This document shows, one piece after another, positions 8,468 to 16,967 of a stretch of 64,000 nt of DNA. Source of the stretch: an uncultured Pseudomonadota bacterium (lineage in GTDB: Bacteria; Pseudomonadota; Gammaproteobacteria; Ga0077536); assembly GCA_903825645.1 (NCBI GenBank), contig CAIKBL010000051.1:1-64000 (forward strand), in the 5' to 3' direction. The notes below the pieces were generated by a model. It made no database searches. It had not been told where the DNA came from and worked only from the letters and a program-made list of their open reading frames with translations. The translations under genes and the position numbers were made by a program. The stretch's first letter is position 1; every line of letters starts with the position of its first letter.

Positions 8468-10162
8468 TTACTCTTTGGCTTGTGCGGCGATCTGTTTCGC
8501 CCGGGCGCTCATGCGTTGATTCACGGCGCTCAGGATGGCGCGGAGCGAGGCTTCCACGATATCGCTGCTGGTGCCAGCGCCACAGTAGCGCTGCCCTTCT
8601 AGATTCAGCTGGACGTAGGCAACGGCATCCGCCCCGGCACCTGCGCTCGCGCTGAGTGAATGTTCGTTGTACTCGACCAAAATAATATTGGTCCCGCAGT
8701 GTTGCTCAAGCGCTGCGACAAAGGCACCGATGACCCCGGATGCATGGCCGTGCAAGGTCACCGACGCGTGGCCATCGCGTAAGGTCGCCTGTAATCGATC
8801 TTCATCCTGCTCACGGGTGACCTGGTAGGAGACGAGCTCATAGGGGCTTCGCTGAGCCAGATAATTGGACTCGAATAGCGCTAGAATCTTCTGAGGCTCC
8901 ACTTCGGCTTCGGTCACTTCAGCATAGCCCTGGATGACTGAGCTGAAATCGATCTGAAACCAGCGGGGGAGTTCGAAGCCAGCCTGCTGTTCCAGCACAT
9001 ACGCGACCCCCCCTTTGCCCGACTGGCTGTTGATGCGGATGACCTCTTGGTAGCTTCGTCCAATATCCGTCGGGTCGATGGGCAGATAGGCAACTTCCCA
9101 AGGGGACGCCGGATCGCGCCGTTCCAGACACTTTTTAATGGCATCCTGGTGACTACCGGAGAAGGCCGTGAAGACGAGCTCCCCGGCATACGGATGGCGC
9201 GGGTGAACAGGCAATTGGGTACAGGCTTTTACACAGCGGATGATTTCGTCCATCCGTGACAGATCGAGCATCGGATCTATCCCTTGGCTATAGAGATTCA
9301 TCGCCATCGTGACGATGTCCATATTGCCGGTGCGCTCCCCATTGCCGAGCAACGTGCCTTCAACGCGATCGGCGCCCGCCATGACGGCGAGCTCTGCAGC
9401 GGCGACAGCACATCCACGATCGTTGTGGGTATGCAGACTGACGAGTACGGCGTCACGTCGAGCCAGATGTCTACAGAACCATTCAATCTGATCTGCATAA
9501 ACATTCGGCGTGCTCATCTCGACCGTGGCCGGCAGGTTTAGAATGCATTTTCGCGCAGGCGTGGCTTGCCAGATTTCAACGACGGCATCGCAGACTTCAA
9601 CCGCGTAGTCGAGCTCGGTGCCCGTAAAGCTCTCGGGAGAATACTGATAGACCCATTCGGTCGCGGGATATTGTGCGGCGCATTCGAGGACCTTGGCGGC
9701 ACCCTCCGTGGCAATCGCTTTGATACCGGCGCGATCGAGTCCGAAAACGTATTGACGTTGAACCGTCGATGTCGAGTTATAGAGGTGCATGATCGCGCGC
9801 CGCGCGCCGCGCAAGGCCTCAAAAGAGCGTTCGATGAGCTCCGGGCGCGCCTGAGTCAGCACCTGTACGGTCACGTCTTCGGGGATCAGCTTGTGTTCGA
9901 TGAGGTGGCGGACGAAATCGAAGTCGGGTTGAGAGGCCGCCGGGAAACCGATCTCGATTTCTTTGAAGCCGACCGCGACCAGCAGTTTGAACATCTGCAA
10001 CTTCTGGGCAACGTTCATCGGCTCGATAAGCGCTTGATTTCCATCACGCAGATCAACGGAGCACCAGCGGGGTGCTTGTGTGATCACCTGATCGGGCCAC
10101 GTGCGATCGCGGAGATTGATCGGTGCAAACGGGCGGTACTTGCGATGATCGAAAACGTTCAT
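8468..10162 (-). CDS. leuA: 2-isopropylmalate synthase
   Basis: Condenses acetyl-CoA and 2-oxoisovalerate, the first committed step of leucine synthesis. About 564 residues, matching the longer LeuA form that starts with a segment such as PFAPINLRDRTWPDQ. CSVDLRDGNQALIEPM is the substrate and metal-binding start of the HMGL-like TIM barrel, SLHTHNDRGCAVAAAEL carries the metal-binding HxH, and a LeuA allosteric dimer domain with ending YCGAGTSSDIVEASLRAIL is present. The ATG at 10162 has AGAGGA upstream; longer in-frame starts have no family similarity. Divergent from the Lrp/AsnC gene. Confidence 0.95.
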   Translation of the reverse strand: MNVFDHRKYRPFAPINLRDRTWPDQVITQAPRWCSVDLRDGNQALIEPMNVAQKLQMFKLLVAVGFKEIEIGFPAASQPDFDFVRHLIEHKLIPEDVTVQVLTQARPELIERSFEALRGARRAIMHLYNSTSTVQRQYVFGLDRAGIKAIATEGAAKVLECAAQYPATEWVYQYSPESFTGTELDYAVEVCDAVVEIWQATPARKCILNLPATVEMSTPNVYADQIEWFCRHLARRDAVLVSLHTHNDRGCAVAAAELAVMAGADRVEGTLLGNGERTGNMDIVTMAMNLYSQGIDPMLDLSRMDEIIRCVKACTQLPVHPRHPYAGELVFTAFSGSHQDAIKKCLERRDPASPWEVAYLPIDPTDIGRSYQEVIRINSQSGKGGVAYVLEQQAGFELPRWFQIDFSSVIQGYAEVTEAEVEPQKILALFESNYLAQRSPYELVSYQVTREQDEDRLQATLRDGHASVTLHGHASGVIGAFVAALEQHCGTNIILVEYNEHSLSASAGAGADAVAYVQLNLEGQRYCGAGTSSDIVEASLRAILSAVNQRMSARAKQIAAQAKE

Positions 10163-10307
10163 GATGAATCCTCTCCCTCGGTCTGTGTTCTTTTGTGTGC
10201 CGCCCGAGCGCGTAAGTGCGCGCCGGACAAGCATTACGACTAATTTCCTGACAAGTAGTATACGGGGAGACGGGGAGTGAAAAATTCCAAATTTACTAAT
10301 ATTAATC

Positions 10308-10337
10308 ATTATTTTGGATAAAAATATCCAAAATAAT
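10308..10337. promoter_or_regulatory. perfect 13-bp inverted repeat between leuA and lrp-like gene (likely operator)
   Basis: ATTATTTTGGATA (10308-10320), a 4-nt AAAA spacer, then its exact reverse complement TATCCAAAATAAT (10325-10337). A direct repeat ACTAATATT flanks it at 10295-10303 and 10358-10366. The block lies in a strikingly AT-rich stretch between divergent leuA and the Lrp/AsnC gene. Lrp-family proteins bind AT-rich palindromes and commonly autoregulate and control a divergent neighbour, so this is the best candidate binding site. The regulatory assignment is inferred; the symmetry is read directly. Confidence 0.7.
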
Positions 10338-10394
10338 AAAAAAAATTAGTGGAATAAACTAATATTCAGATATCAGAATTTTAGGCAGCAAGCG

Positions 10395-10889
10395 ATGGCA
10401 ACCGTAACGCGCGAACACCCCAAGCTGGATCGTTTGGATAAACGCATCTTGGGCATTATGCAGTCCAACGGACGGATCACGAATCTCGAACTGGCAGAGC
10501 AGGTGGGATTGTCTCCCACCCCCTGTGCGCGCAGGGTTAAGCGGCTCGAAGATTCAGGACTGATTGAGCGTCACGTGACCTTACTCAACCAGACCCGGCT
10601 TGGATTGAACATTACCGCGATGATCAGCATCAGTATGGACCGGCATACCCCAGAGCGGTTTGAGAACTTCGAACGTCAGGTCCGAAAATTTCCGGAGGTC
10701 GTTGAATGCAGCATTGTGACCGGCCAGGCGGCGGACTATCTACTGAAAGCGGTTCTCCCGGATATAACTTACTACGAGGAGTTTCTGCTGGGACGTCTCA
10801 CCCGGATTGATGGCGTAACTGGCGTCCATTCTAGCTTTGTGCTGCGCAAGGTTATCGACCGCACGGAATTACCGCTCGATCGCCTATAG
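10395..10889 (+). CDS. Lrp/AsnC family transcriptional regulator
   Basis: A 164-residue Lrp/AsnC regulator: N-terminal winged helix (LDRLDKRILGIMQSNGRITN then ELAEQVGLSPTPCARRVKRL) followed by an RAM/ligand-binding domain with VVECSIVTGQAADYLLKAVL. Members assemble as octamers and respond to amino acids. Its position opposite leuA and the palindrome in the shared upstream region suggest autoregulation plus control of leuA-prlC, possibly with leucine or another amino acid as effector. A weak AGGCAG precedes the ATG. The LLM gene downstream starts 50 nt after its stop. Confidence 0.93.
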   Translation: MATVTREHPKLDRLDKRILGIMQSNGRITNLELAEQVGLSPTPCARRVKRLEDSGLIERHVTLLNQTRLGLNITAMISISMDRHTPERFENFERQVRKFPEVVECSIVTGQAADYLLKAVLPDITYYEEFLLGRLTRIDGVTGVHSSFVLRKVIDRTELPLDRL

Positions 10890-10938
10890 TGTCCAGGCAG
10901 CGGCTTGCTGTGGCGGTTCTCAATTCCAGGAGGCGTTT

Positions 10939-11823
10939 GTGCGTAATATTCCTATAGGGCTTTTGCAGTTTACTGATGGGGTCGATGGCAAAACGCTGAC
11001 GGCGCACACGCGGCGAGTCGAGCAGCTTGGCTACGATATTTTGTGGATCCCGGAGTTGGCGGGACGCGATCCGGTGGCGACGAGCGGTTTTCTGTTGGCG
11101 CACACCGAGCGACTCCGCATCGGGACGGGTATTCTCAACGTCTATGCGCGTGATGCGCATGCAGCGGCGCAGACCCGTCATACGCTCGCGGAGCTGTCAG
11201 GCGGGCGATTCGTGCTGGGCCTCGGTGTTTCACATCCGGTGCTGGTGGAGCCACGTGGTCATGCGTTCTCGCCACCCGCGACTAAGATGCGCCAATATGT
11301 CGAGGCCTTGTGTGCCGTCCCTGTAGAGGGACCCGGGCCTGTCCATCCGGCGCCGATCGTGATCGCGGGGCATGGACCGAAGCTCATGCAGGTAGCGTCC
11401 GATCTCGCCGCAGGCCTTTTCGTTTATCTACAGTCGCCTGCGGCCGTGCGCAGAGCACGCGCGCTGCTAGGGCCGAATAAAGAAATTCATGCGGTGGTGC
11501 GTACGGTGCTCATCCCTGATCGGGAAAAGGCACTTGCCGTGGCGCGGAAGGCACTTGGATTCTACTTGCAGCTGCCACCTTATCAGCGCGCTTGGGCTCT
11601 CGATGGTTTCGATGCCAGCGATCTGGCGGGGGAGGGCAGCGACCGACTGATCGATATGCTAGCGCCGAGTGGTGACGCCGACGCGTTACGTATGGCCGTC
11701 CAAACGTATATCGACGCGGGCGCCTCGCATATCAGTCTGTGTCCTATCCTGCCAGGTACTGGGATCGAGGCAATGGCGTGGGATTGGGCGACTATAGAGG
11801 CCCTGGCGCCTACGCAACGCTGA
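10939..11823 (+). CDS. LLM-family flavin oxidoreductase (LLM 1)
   Basis: Luciferase-like monooxygenase-superfamily TIM-barrel protein of about 294 residues, expected to use FMN or F420. Family hallmarks are GRFVLGLGVSHP at the phosphate end of the barrel and the N-terminal LGYDILWIPELAGRDPV strand. The best start is the GTG at 10939, with AGGAGG five bases upstream (10928-10933); the longer frame from 10837 runs into lrp and has no similarity. Its closest relative here is the gene at 54520 (shared FVLGLGVSH and similar ends). Substrate unknown. Probably cotranscribed with the regulator. Confidence 0.85.
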   Translation: MRNIPIGLLQFTDGVDGKTLTAHTRRVEQLGYDILWIPELAGRDPVATSGFLLAHTERLRIGTGILNVYARDAHAAAQTRHTLAELSGGRFVLGLGVSHPVLVEPRGHAFSPPATKMRQYVEALCAVPVEGPGPVHPAPIVIAGHGPKLMQVASDLAAGLFVYLQSPAAVRRARALLGPNKEIHAVVRTVLIPDREKALAVARKALGFYLQLPPYQRAWALDGFDASDLAGEGSDRLIDMLAPSGDADALRMAVQTYIDAGASHISLCPILPGTGIEAMAWDWATIEALAPTQR

Positions 11824-12438
11824 ACGATGACTGCAGTGGCCACGTCGACGCTGGGATGACCTCACTTGGACAGGGCGCCGGAAACGGTCCCATCAACGTG
11901 GTAATGATCAGCGCGGCCGCACTTGCCAGGGCTTGGATGTGAAGCGGTGGCTGGCGGCACAAGACGAAACAGGGGATGGGGAAATGATTGGGATAGGTTC
12001 GGCGCACCTTTTTACCGCGAGTGCTAACTGGCTCGTATGTGATGGGTATGGCGAATCCTGTTCGAGATCCTCGGCTTCGAGGCCGATAGGCTCAAGCTAG
12101 CAGGCGTCTGGGCCTGAGCCGCAGTGACTTGAGATGTTATTTTTCCGTGCCGCCTCAAGTGGAGGCAGGTCGCTTCAATTCGTGAATCGCGGTCGCCTGC
12201 ATAATTCCGCTCGTTTTACCTTTCCGAGGGGGTGGGCTCATTTAGCCTGGTCGGTATCCCAAGGTGTGCTGGCGCCACTATCGACATTTTTTTGCTTGGG
12301 TGCATGACCTAATCTCCTTCGCTATTACGAGTTATGGGCGTCCTATAGACTCAGGGGCGTCGCGCTGCGCGGAAGTCACGAGTGAGTGATCGCGCACTGC
12401 GCGGTACCACGCGATTTCGTTACCGAGCAGCGCGCGAA
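11824..12438. other. 615-bp gap without a recognisable gene
   Basis: The sequence between convergent LLM 1 and the acyl-CoA dehydrogenase gene. Only short frames without family similarity were seen. One stretch (about 12050-12110) reads LFEILGFEADRLKLAG before a stop, faintly like the end of an iron-sulfur hydrogenase-type subunit, but too short to call. No convincing terminator was recognised. Confidence 0.5.
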
Positions 12439-13698
12439 TTAAGAGGTCGTAAACTGCCCCTCGGCTGCGGCCATCGGATCATAGTCCGCTCCCGCCAGAA
12501 TCCGTTGTAGCTGGAGCCGCCGCACGCCCACGTTGCCACCGTCGAAGAGCGGATAGGCCAAGGCATCCTTCAGCAATTCAGCCAGACCGTTGGATTCCCG
12601 GTAAGCCTCGGCGCCGACTACCCGCATGGCATCGGTAATCACGGTAAGCATGAGTTCGGAGCAGAACACTTTACTCAGAATGGACAACTCCTGGTGTTGA
12701 CCGCGACTGCGGTCGAAATTGTCACAAGCCTTCCACGACAGATAACGTGCTGCTTCAATTTTGGCTTTCATGTCCGCGAGAATGGTGGCGACGTTTTGAT
12801 GGGCGATGATGGGTACTGCCCCACCCCGACGTTCGTTTCGAGCAAATTGGAGTGCCATATCGAATGCTTTGCGGGCAACGCCTACGGCCATGATACCCAC
12901 CAGGCCGGCGGTAGCCGCGAAGGCCGTCTCCGCAATCCTGATGCCATCACCCACCTGTCCGAGGAGATTCTCGCGCGGCGCGCGCACATTATCGTAATGG
13001 ACAATACAGACCTCTGCGCCCGGATGTCCGACCGTCTCGATCGACTCGGTCACCGTGATGCCTGGCGAATTTCCGGGGATCAGGATAATCGAAAGCGATT
13101 CTTGCGCGGGTTTGGTCAGGTCGACGCGCGCCGCGACGGCCAACAAATCGGCACCTGAGCCACCCCACCCGCGAGCATGCGGTGTCCAGATCTTCTTCCC
13201 GCTCAGCACCCATTCGTCCCCCTCGAGCCGCGCTGAAGTTTGAAAGCCCAGCGCGGGATCGGGGTGGTGGTAGTTCGCGGTGCCGTCGGGCTCGCTGAAG
13301 GAGACTGCGGCCAGTGGCGCACCCGTACCGCGGCTAAAGGGCGGTATGAAGCGGCGGCACTGGGCAGGATCTCCAAAAAAAAGCAACGGCATCAAGCCCA
13401 GTCCGGTCGACAAGATGGACAGCGGTACACTTGCCTCGACCGCCATCAGCTCCTCGACGATTAAGGTGAAATCCAGCAGGCTGGTGAAGGTGCCACCAAG
13501 CGCCGATGGGATTTGAGCCTTCAGATAGCCTGCTTCAACGGCCGCGACATACGCCGGTCGCGTTGCCTCGAACCTAGCCTCGGGTGTGGTCAGGGGGCGT
13601 AGCAACGCACGTATACCGCTGAGGTGTGTGTTGGCGAAAGCACGTGCAGTGAGTTGCAGTTCGCGTTGATGTGCGCTGAATTCGAAGTTCATCGACAT
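12439..13698 (-). CDS. acyl-CoA dehydrogenase
   Basis: FAD-dependent acyl-CoA dehydrogenase of 419 residues that would oxidise an acyl-CoA to the 2-enoyl-CoA. N-terminal helical domain, then the middle beta domain with AAVSFSEPDGTANYHHPDP and VLSGKKIWTPHARG, then the C-terminal helical domain with MRVVGAEAYRESNGLAELLKDA. The C-terminal part carries ALAYPLFDGGNVGVRRLQLQ, which differs from the usual QIYGGTGY-type ending and marks a divergent branch. A strong Shine-Dalgarno (AGGAGGA) precedes the ATG. Same strand as the MFS and acyl-CoA ligase genes; a joint catabolic role is inferred. Confidence 0.9.
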   Translation of the reverse strand: MSMNFEFSAHQRELQLTARAFANTHLSGIRALLRPLTTPEARFEATRPAYVAAVEAGYLKAQIPSALGGTFTSLLDFTLIVEELMAVEASVPLSILSTGLGLMPLLFFGDPAQCRRFIPPFSRGTGAPLAAVSFSEPDGTANYHHPDPALGFQTSARLEGDEWVLSGKKIWTPHARGWGGSGADLLAVAARVDLTKPAQESLSIILIPGNSPGITVTESIETVGHPGAEVCIVHYDNVRAPRENLLGQVGDGIRIAETAFAATAGLVGIMAVGVARKAFDMALQFARNERRGGAVPIIAHQNVATILADMKAKIEAARYLSWKACDNFDRSRGQHQELSILSKVFCSELMLTVITDAMRVVGAEAYRESNGLAELLKDALAYPLFDGGNVGVRRLQLQRILAGADYDPMAAAEGQFTTS

Positions 13699-13922
13699 GA
13701 TGGAGTCCTCCTCTAGGCGGCGGATGGTCGCGGGAATTTCTAACCCTGATAATGGGGCCGCTGGTTGATTAGGCCGTAACGACCTTGGTCTGCGGTGGTG
13801 TGATGGCGCCCGCGGCCCACGTGTCCCCTATGGCCCTCGGCTCACGCCAATTACTTTCCAATCCCTTCAATTCCTGATCCCGCGCACGGCGTCTACAGGT
13901 GATGTCACTCGCGACCTCGGCG

Positions 13923-15083
13923 CTAATTGCCCAGTGCGGTGCGGGGTTCGCGTACGGGGAGTATAAGACAGGTCCCGACCAGCAAACCTAGGCTGGATAA
14001 TTGCCAAGCCCCCGCCCAGTGGTGGGTGTAGTCGACGAATAGCCCGAACAGGGGGGGCAACGAGATGATCCCCGCATACATTAGCGTCATGGCGGCGCCG
14101 ATCGTACGCCCCTGCTTTTCAGGACCAGCGATTTCGGACACGAGTGAAATCCAGCTCCCATGCCAGCCGATGGCGTTAAAGGCGTAGCCGAGGACGATCA
14201 GCGCAATCACCCAGACGGGTGTGCCGCCCGGGAGGCTGCCGAGCACGAACGAGCCGACTGCGGAAAGCAGTCCGGCCAGCAATAAGGTCGGCTTGCGGCG
14301 CCGGCGAAAGAGTCGATCGCTCCAGACGCCCCATAGTAATCGGCCCGCGGCGCCGGCGATTTGCGCGCCGACCAGAAGCATGGCCGAGACGGTAATGGCA
14401 ATGCCTTGTGTCTCTTTCAGATACAGGGCCAGATAGGTAACCAATGCGAACTGACCGAGTGGCAGGAGTGCGGCGGAAATCCCCAACAGCACGATATCCC
14501 GGGTCAGTAATGATCGAAATCCATAGGCCGGCGCCGCGCGGGCGGCTGCCCGTTCAACCTTGTCCGGCGCCGGATAGCGTGCCCAGCACAGCAACGCGGT
14601 GAGGATATTGGAGATACCACTGATGACGATGGCGGCACGCCAGCCAGCGGTGAGGGCGATGATTGGCAGCAGGGCCGCCGCGATGGCACCCCCAATCGGG
14701 ATCCCGGTCTGTCGGAGCCCCATGGCTGCACCCCGCTGCGCAGGCGGAAACCAACGCATGACGGTGCGACTTCCCGCTGGCGTTGAAAAAGCAGCACCAA
14801 TTCCCGTCAGGAAAAAAATGGCCAGCGCAGTGTCGAATTGGTTCGTGGCGATGATGGCGATGCAACTCAGCCCGACCAGGAGATTGCCCCAGAACAAGGC
14901 AGTCCGCTCGCCTTTTATATCGACGAGCCAGCCGGCGAAAAAAAGCGAAATAAATGAGCCACTCATGATGGCAGAGTTGAATAGACCGACCTGCGCGCGT
15001 GTCAGCGATAGATCTGCCTGGAGGAATGGCGCGAGGGTGGGGACTCCTTGCGTGACGATGGACACCGTGATCTGCGCTGCCAA
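13923..15083 (-). CDS. MFS transporter
   Basis: Major facilitator superfamily inner-membrane transporter, about 386 residues from a TTG at 15083, with 12 predicted helices. GWLVDIKGERTALFWGN is the loop 2-3 motif (a variant of G-x-x-x-D-R-x-G-R-R), and PAGSRTVMRWFPPAQRGAAM is the conserved segment after helix 4. The frame is open upstream to 15222, and HWHLLALALAAQ just before the TTG looks like the true beginning of helix 1, yet no ATG or GTG occurs there, so the start is unsettled. It follows the acyl-CoA ligase gene in the same frame and direction. Substrate unknown, plausibly an organic acid. Confidence 0.88.
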   Translation of the reverse strand: MAAQITVSIVTQGVPTLAPFLQADLSLTRAQVGLFNSAIMSGSFISLFFAGWLVDIKGERTALFWGNLLVGLSCIAIIATNQFDTALAIFFLTGIGAAFSTPAGSRTVMRWFPPAQRGAAMGLRQTGIPIGGAIAAALLPIIALTAGWRAAIVISGISNILTALLCWARYPAPDKVERAAARAAPAYGFRSLLTRDIVLLGISAALLPLGQFALVTYLALYLKETQGIAITVSAMLLVGAQIAGAAGRLLWGVWSDRLFRRRRKPTLLLAGLLSAVGSFVLGSLPGGTPVWVIALIVLGYAFNAIGWHGSWISLVSEIAGPEKQGRTIGAAMTLMYAGIISLPPLFGLFVDYTHHWAGAWQLSSLGLLVGTCLILPVREPRTALGN

Positions 15084-15221
15084 CGCAAGCGCTAGCAGGT
15101 GCCAGTGCGAAACAGCCGGGTTATTGATGGTCAGATCCTTGCCGACGATGCGACGCGGCTGTGCGCCGCGTCGAGTGTGGTCGATCTCGCTGGTGAGAGA
15201 CCGACCACTTTCGAAAACACC

Positions 15222-16871
15222 CTACTTACGGAGCTCCCGGCGCATAATTTTGCCGCTTGCCGTTTTCGGCAGTTCGTCAACAATTTCGATTTCTCGCGGT
15301 CGCTTGTACGCAGCCATGTTGTCTTTGCAGAAGGCGATGATCTCTTCAGGCGTCGCCGAGACCCCAGCCTTTAGACTGACAAAGGCCTTGACGGACTCGC
15401 CTCGATACTCATCGGCCACACCCACCACGGCGGCTTCGCGCACCGCCGGATGTGTGTAGAGCACATCTTCCACCTCACGGGGCCACACTTTGTAGCCAGA
15501 GGCGATGATGAGATCTTTCTTGCGGTCTACAATGTAGAACCAGCCCTTTTCGTCCATGAAACCCACATCACCGGTATGGATCCCGCGTGCCTCGAAGCTG
15601 CGCGCGGTTTCTTCCGGTTTCTGCCAATAGCCGGGCACGACCATCGGGCCGCCGCTCACGAGCTCCCCGATTTCTCCGACAGGCAAGGCATTGCCCTCAT
15701 CATCGACGATGTAAACCACAGCGCCGCACACCGGCACGCCGACGGCGAGCGCGCCGGTATTCGGATCAACCGGGGCATCTCCACCCAACGGCACTGCATG
15801 TGTGGGACTCGTGGTTTCGGTCATCCCATAGATATTGTGGATGTAAGCACCAAATTGCTTCTTGAACGCGGCGACTGTCGCGGGCGAAACTGGCGCGCCC
15901 CCACTGTAGACCTTCGTTAAGGTCGAGAAGTCACGCCGCTTTGCCTCCTCATTGTTCATGAGCGCGATATAGACCGTAATCGAGGCGACGACGAAAGTCG
16001 CGCCGTGCATTTCGATCAACTCAGCCGTAGTCGCCGGGTCGAAGCGGAAATAGAGGATCTGGGGGCAGGGCAGGAGAAAGGACGTCGTAATTTGGGCAAT
16101 GAGTCCCGTGATATGGAACAGCGGCGCTACCCCGAGGATGACATCCTTGGAACTGAGATTCATCCATTCGCGATAGGTTTGCGTGTTGTACACAATATTC
16201 GCGTGGGTATTCATCGCGCCCTTCGGCGGACCGGTAGTGCCGGAGGTGTAGGTCAATAACGCCGTATCCGTGCTGGCAATCTCCACGGGGGCGGGCTGCT
16301 TGCCCATGAATTCTTGCAGGGTGCTCAGGAAATCTGACGCCTGCTCGCAGGCTTGCCGCTTGGAGTCTTTCAGGAGCCCCGGGCGGTTGGCGCCAAGAAA
16401 TTCAAGCTCGGAAGTGGTGAACACGTGCTCAACCTTGGAATCCGGGACGACGGCCTGTGCGACTTCGTGGAAAAGCGATTCGAGTGTGACGAGCACGCGC
16501 GCACCGGAATCGGCGAGGACCAGCGCGACTTCCTTGTGGCGGAGCATTGGGTTAACGGAGACCATGACGCCGCCCGCTTTCCAAGTGCCGAGCAACGAAA
16601 TGACAAACTGCGGGACGTTCTGGAGATAGACAGCGACGCGGTCGCCCTTACGCAGACCGCGCGCGTTGAGTGCGCAGGCGAAGGCGTCGCTCAGGCGGTC
16701 AACTTCCGCGGCGGAGATCGCGTGATCAAAGTAGTAAATGAGGGTGCGTTCTGGTGATCGCTCGACGGCGGTCTTGAACATCGCAAGGGCATGCGGAAAT
16801 TCGGGGACGATTTCGGCCGGCGTGCCGGGGCGATATTGGCTGAGCCAAGGCTTGTCGGTGTAGGCGTTCAT
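15222..16871 (-). CDS. long-chain/aromatic acyl-CoA ligase (AMP-binding)
   Basis: ANL-superfamily adenylate-forming ligase of 549 residues that activates a carboxylic acid as the acyl-AMP and then acyl-CoA. The P-loop TYTSGTTGPPKGAM, the A5-type motif IYGMTETTSPTHAVP, the hinge region TGDVGFMDEKGWFYIVDRKK, and the catalytic lysine segment LPKTASGKIMRREL are all present. Whether the substrate is a fatty or aromatic acid cannot be decided. Together with the MFS transporter and acyl-CoA dehydrogenase downstream it makes a plausible uptake-activation-oxidation set. Confidence 0.92.
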   Translation of the reverse strand: MNAYTDKPWLSQYRPGTPAEIVPEFPHALAMFKTAVERSPERTLIYYFDHAISAAEVDRLSDAFACALNARGLRKGDRVAVYLQNVPQFVISLLGTWKAGGVMVSVNPMLRHKEVALVLADSGARVLVTLESLFHEVAQAVVPDSKVEHVFTTSELEFLGANRPGLLKDSKRQACEQASDFLSTLQEFMGKQPAPVEIASTDTALLTYTSGTTGPPKGAMNTHANIVYNTQTYREWMNLSSKDVILGVAPLFHITGLIAQITTSFLLPCPQILYFRFDPATTAELIEMHGATFVVASITVYIALMNNEEAKRRDFSTLTKVYSGGAPVSPATVAAFKKQFGAYIHNIYGMTETTSPTHAVPLGGDAPVDPNTGALAVGVPVCGAVVYIVDDEGNALPVGEIGELVSGGPMVVPGYWQKPEETARSFEARGIHTGDVGFMDEKGWFYIVDRKKDLIIASGYKVWPREVEDVLYTHPAVREAAVVGVADEYRGESVKAFVSLKAGVSATPEEIIAFCKDNMAAYKRPREIEIVDELPKTASGKIMRRELRK

Positions 16872-16967
16872 GTGGGTTCCGAGCTAACGTTGAAGGAGGT
16901 CGCACACTATACCGAAACACGCACGAATTGCAGCGGGGTTAATTAATGCTGCAGACGCAGCATTTTT

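Noticed and set aside
9566-10243. 225-codon frame antisense to leuA
   Set aside because: It lies entirely opposite leuA coding sequence, has no family similarity and is a shadow of leuA codon usage.
12030-12140. Fragment of an iron-sulfur hydrogenase-type (MvhD-like) subunit
   Set aside because: The similarity covers fewer than 20 residues and needs a convenient frame; no Cys motifs are retained.
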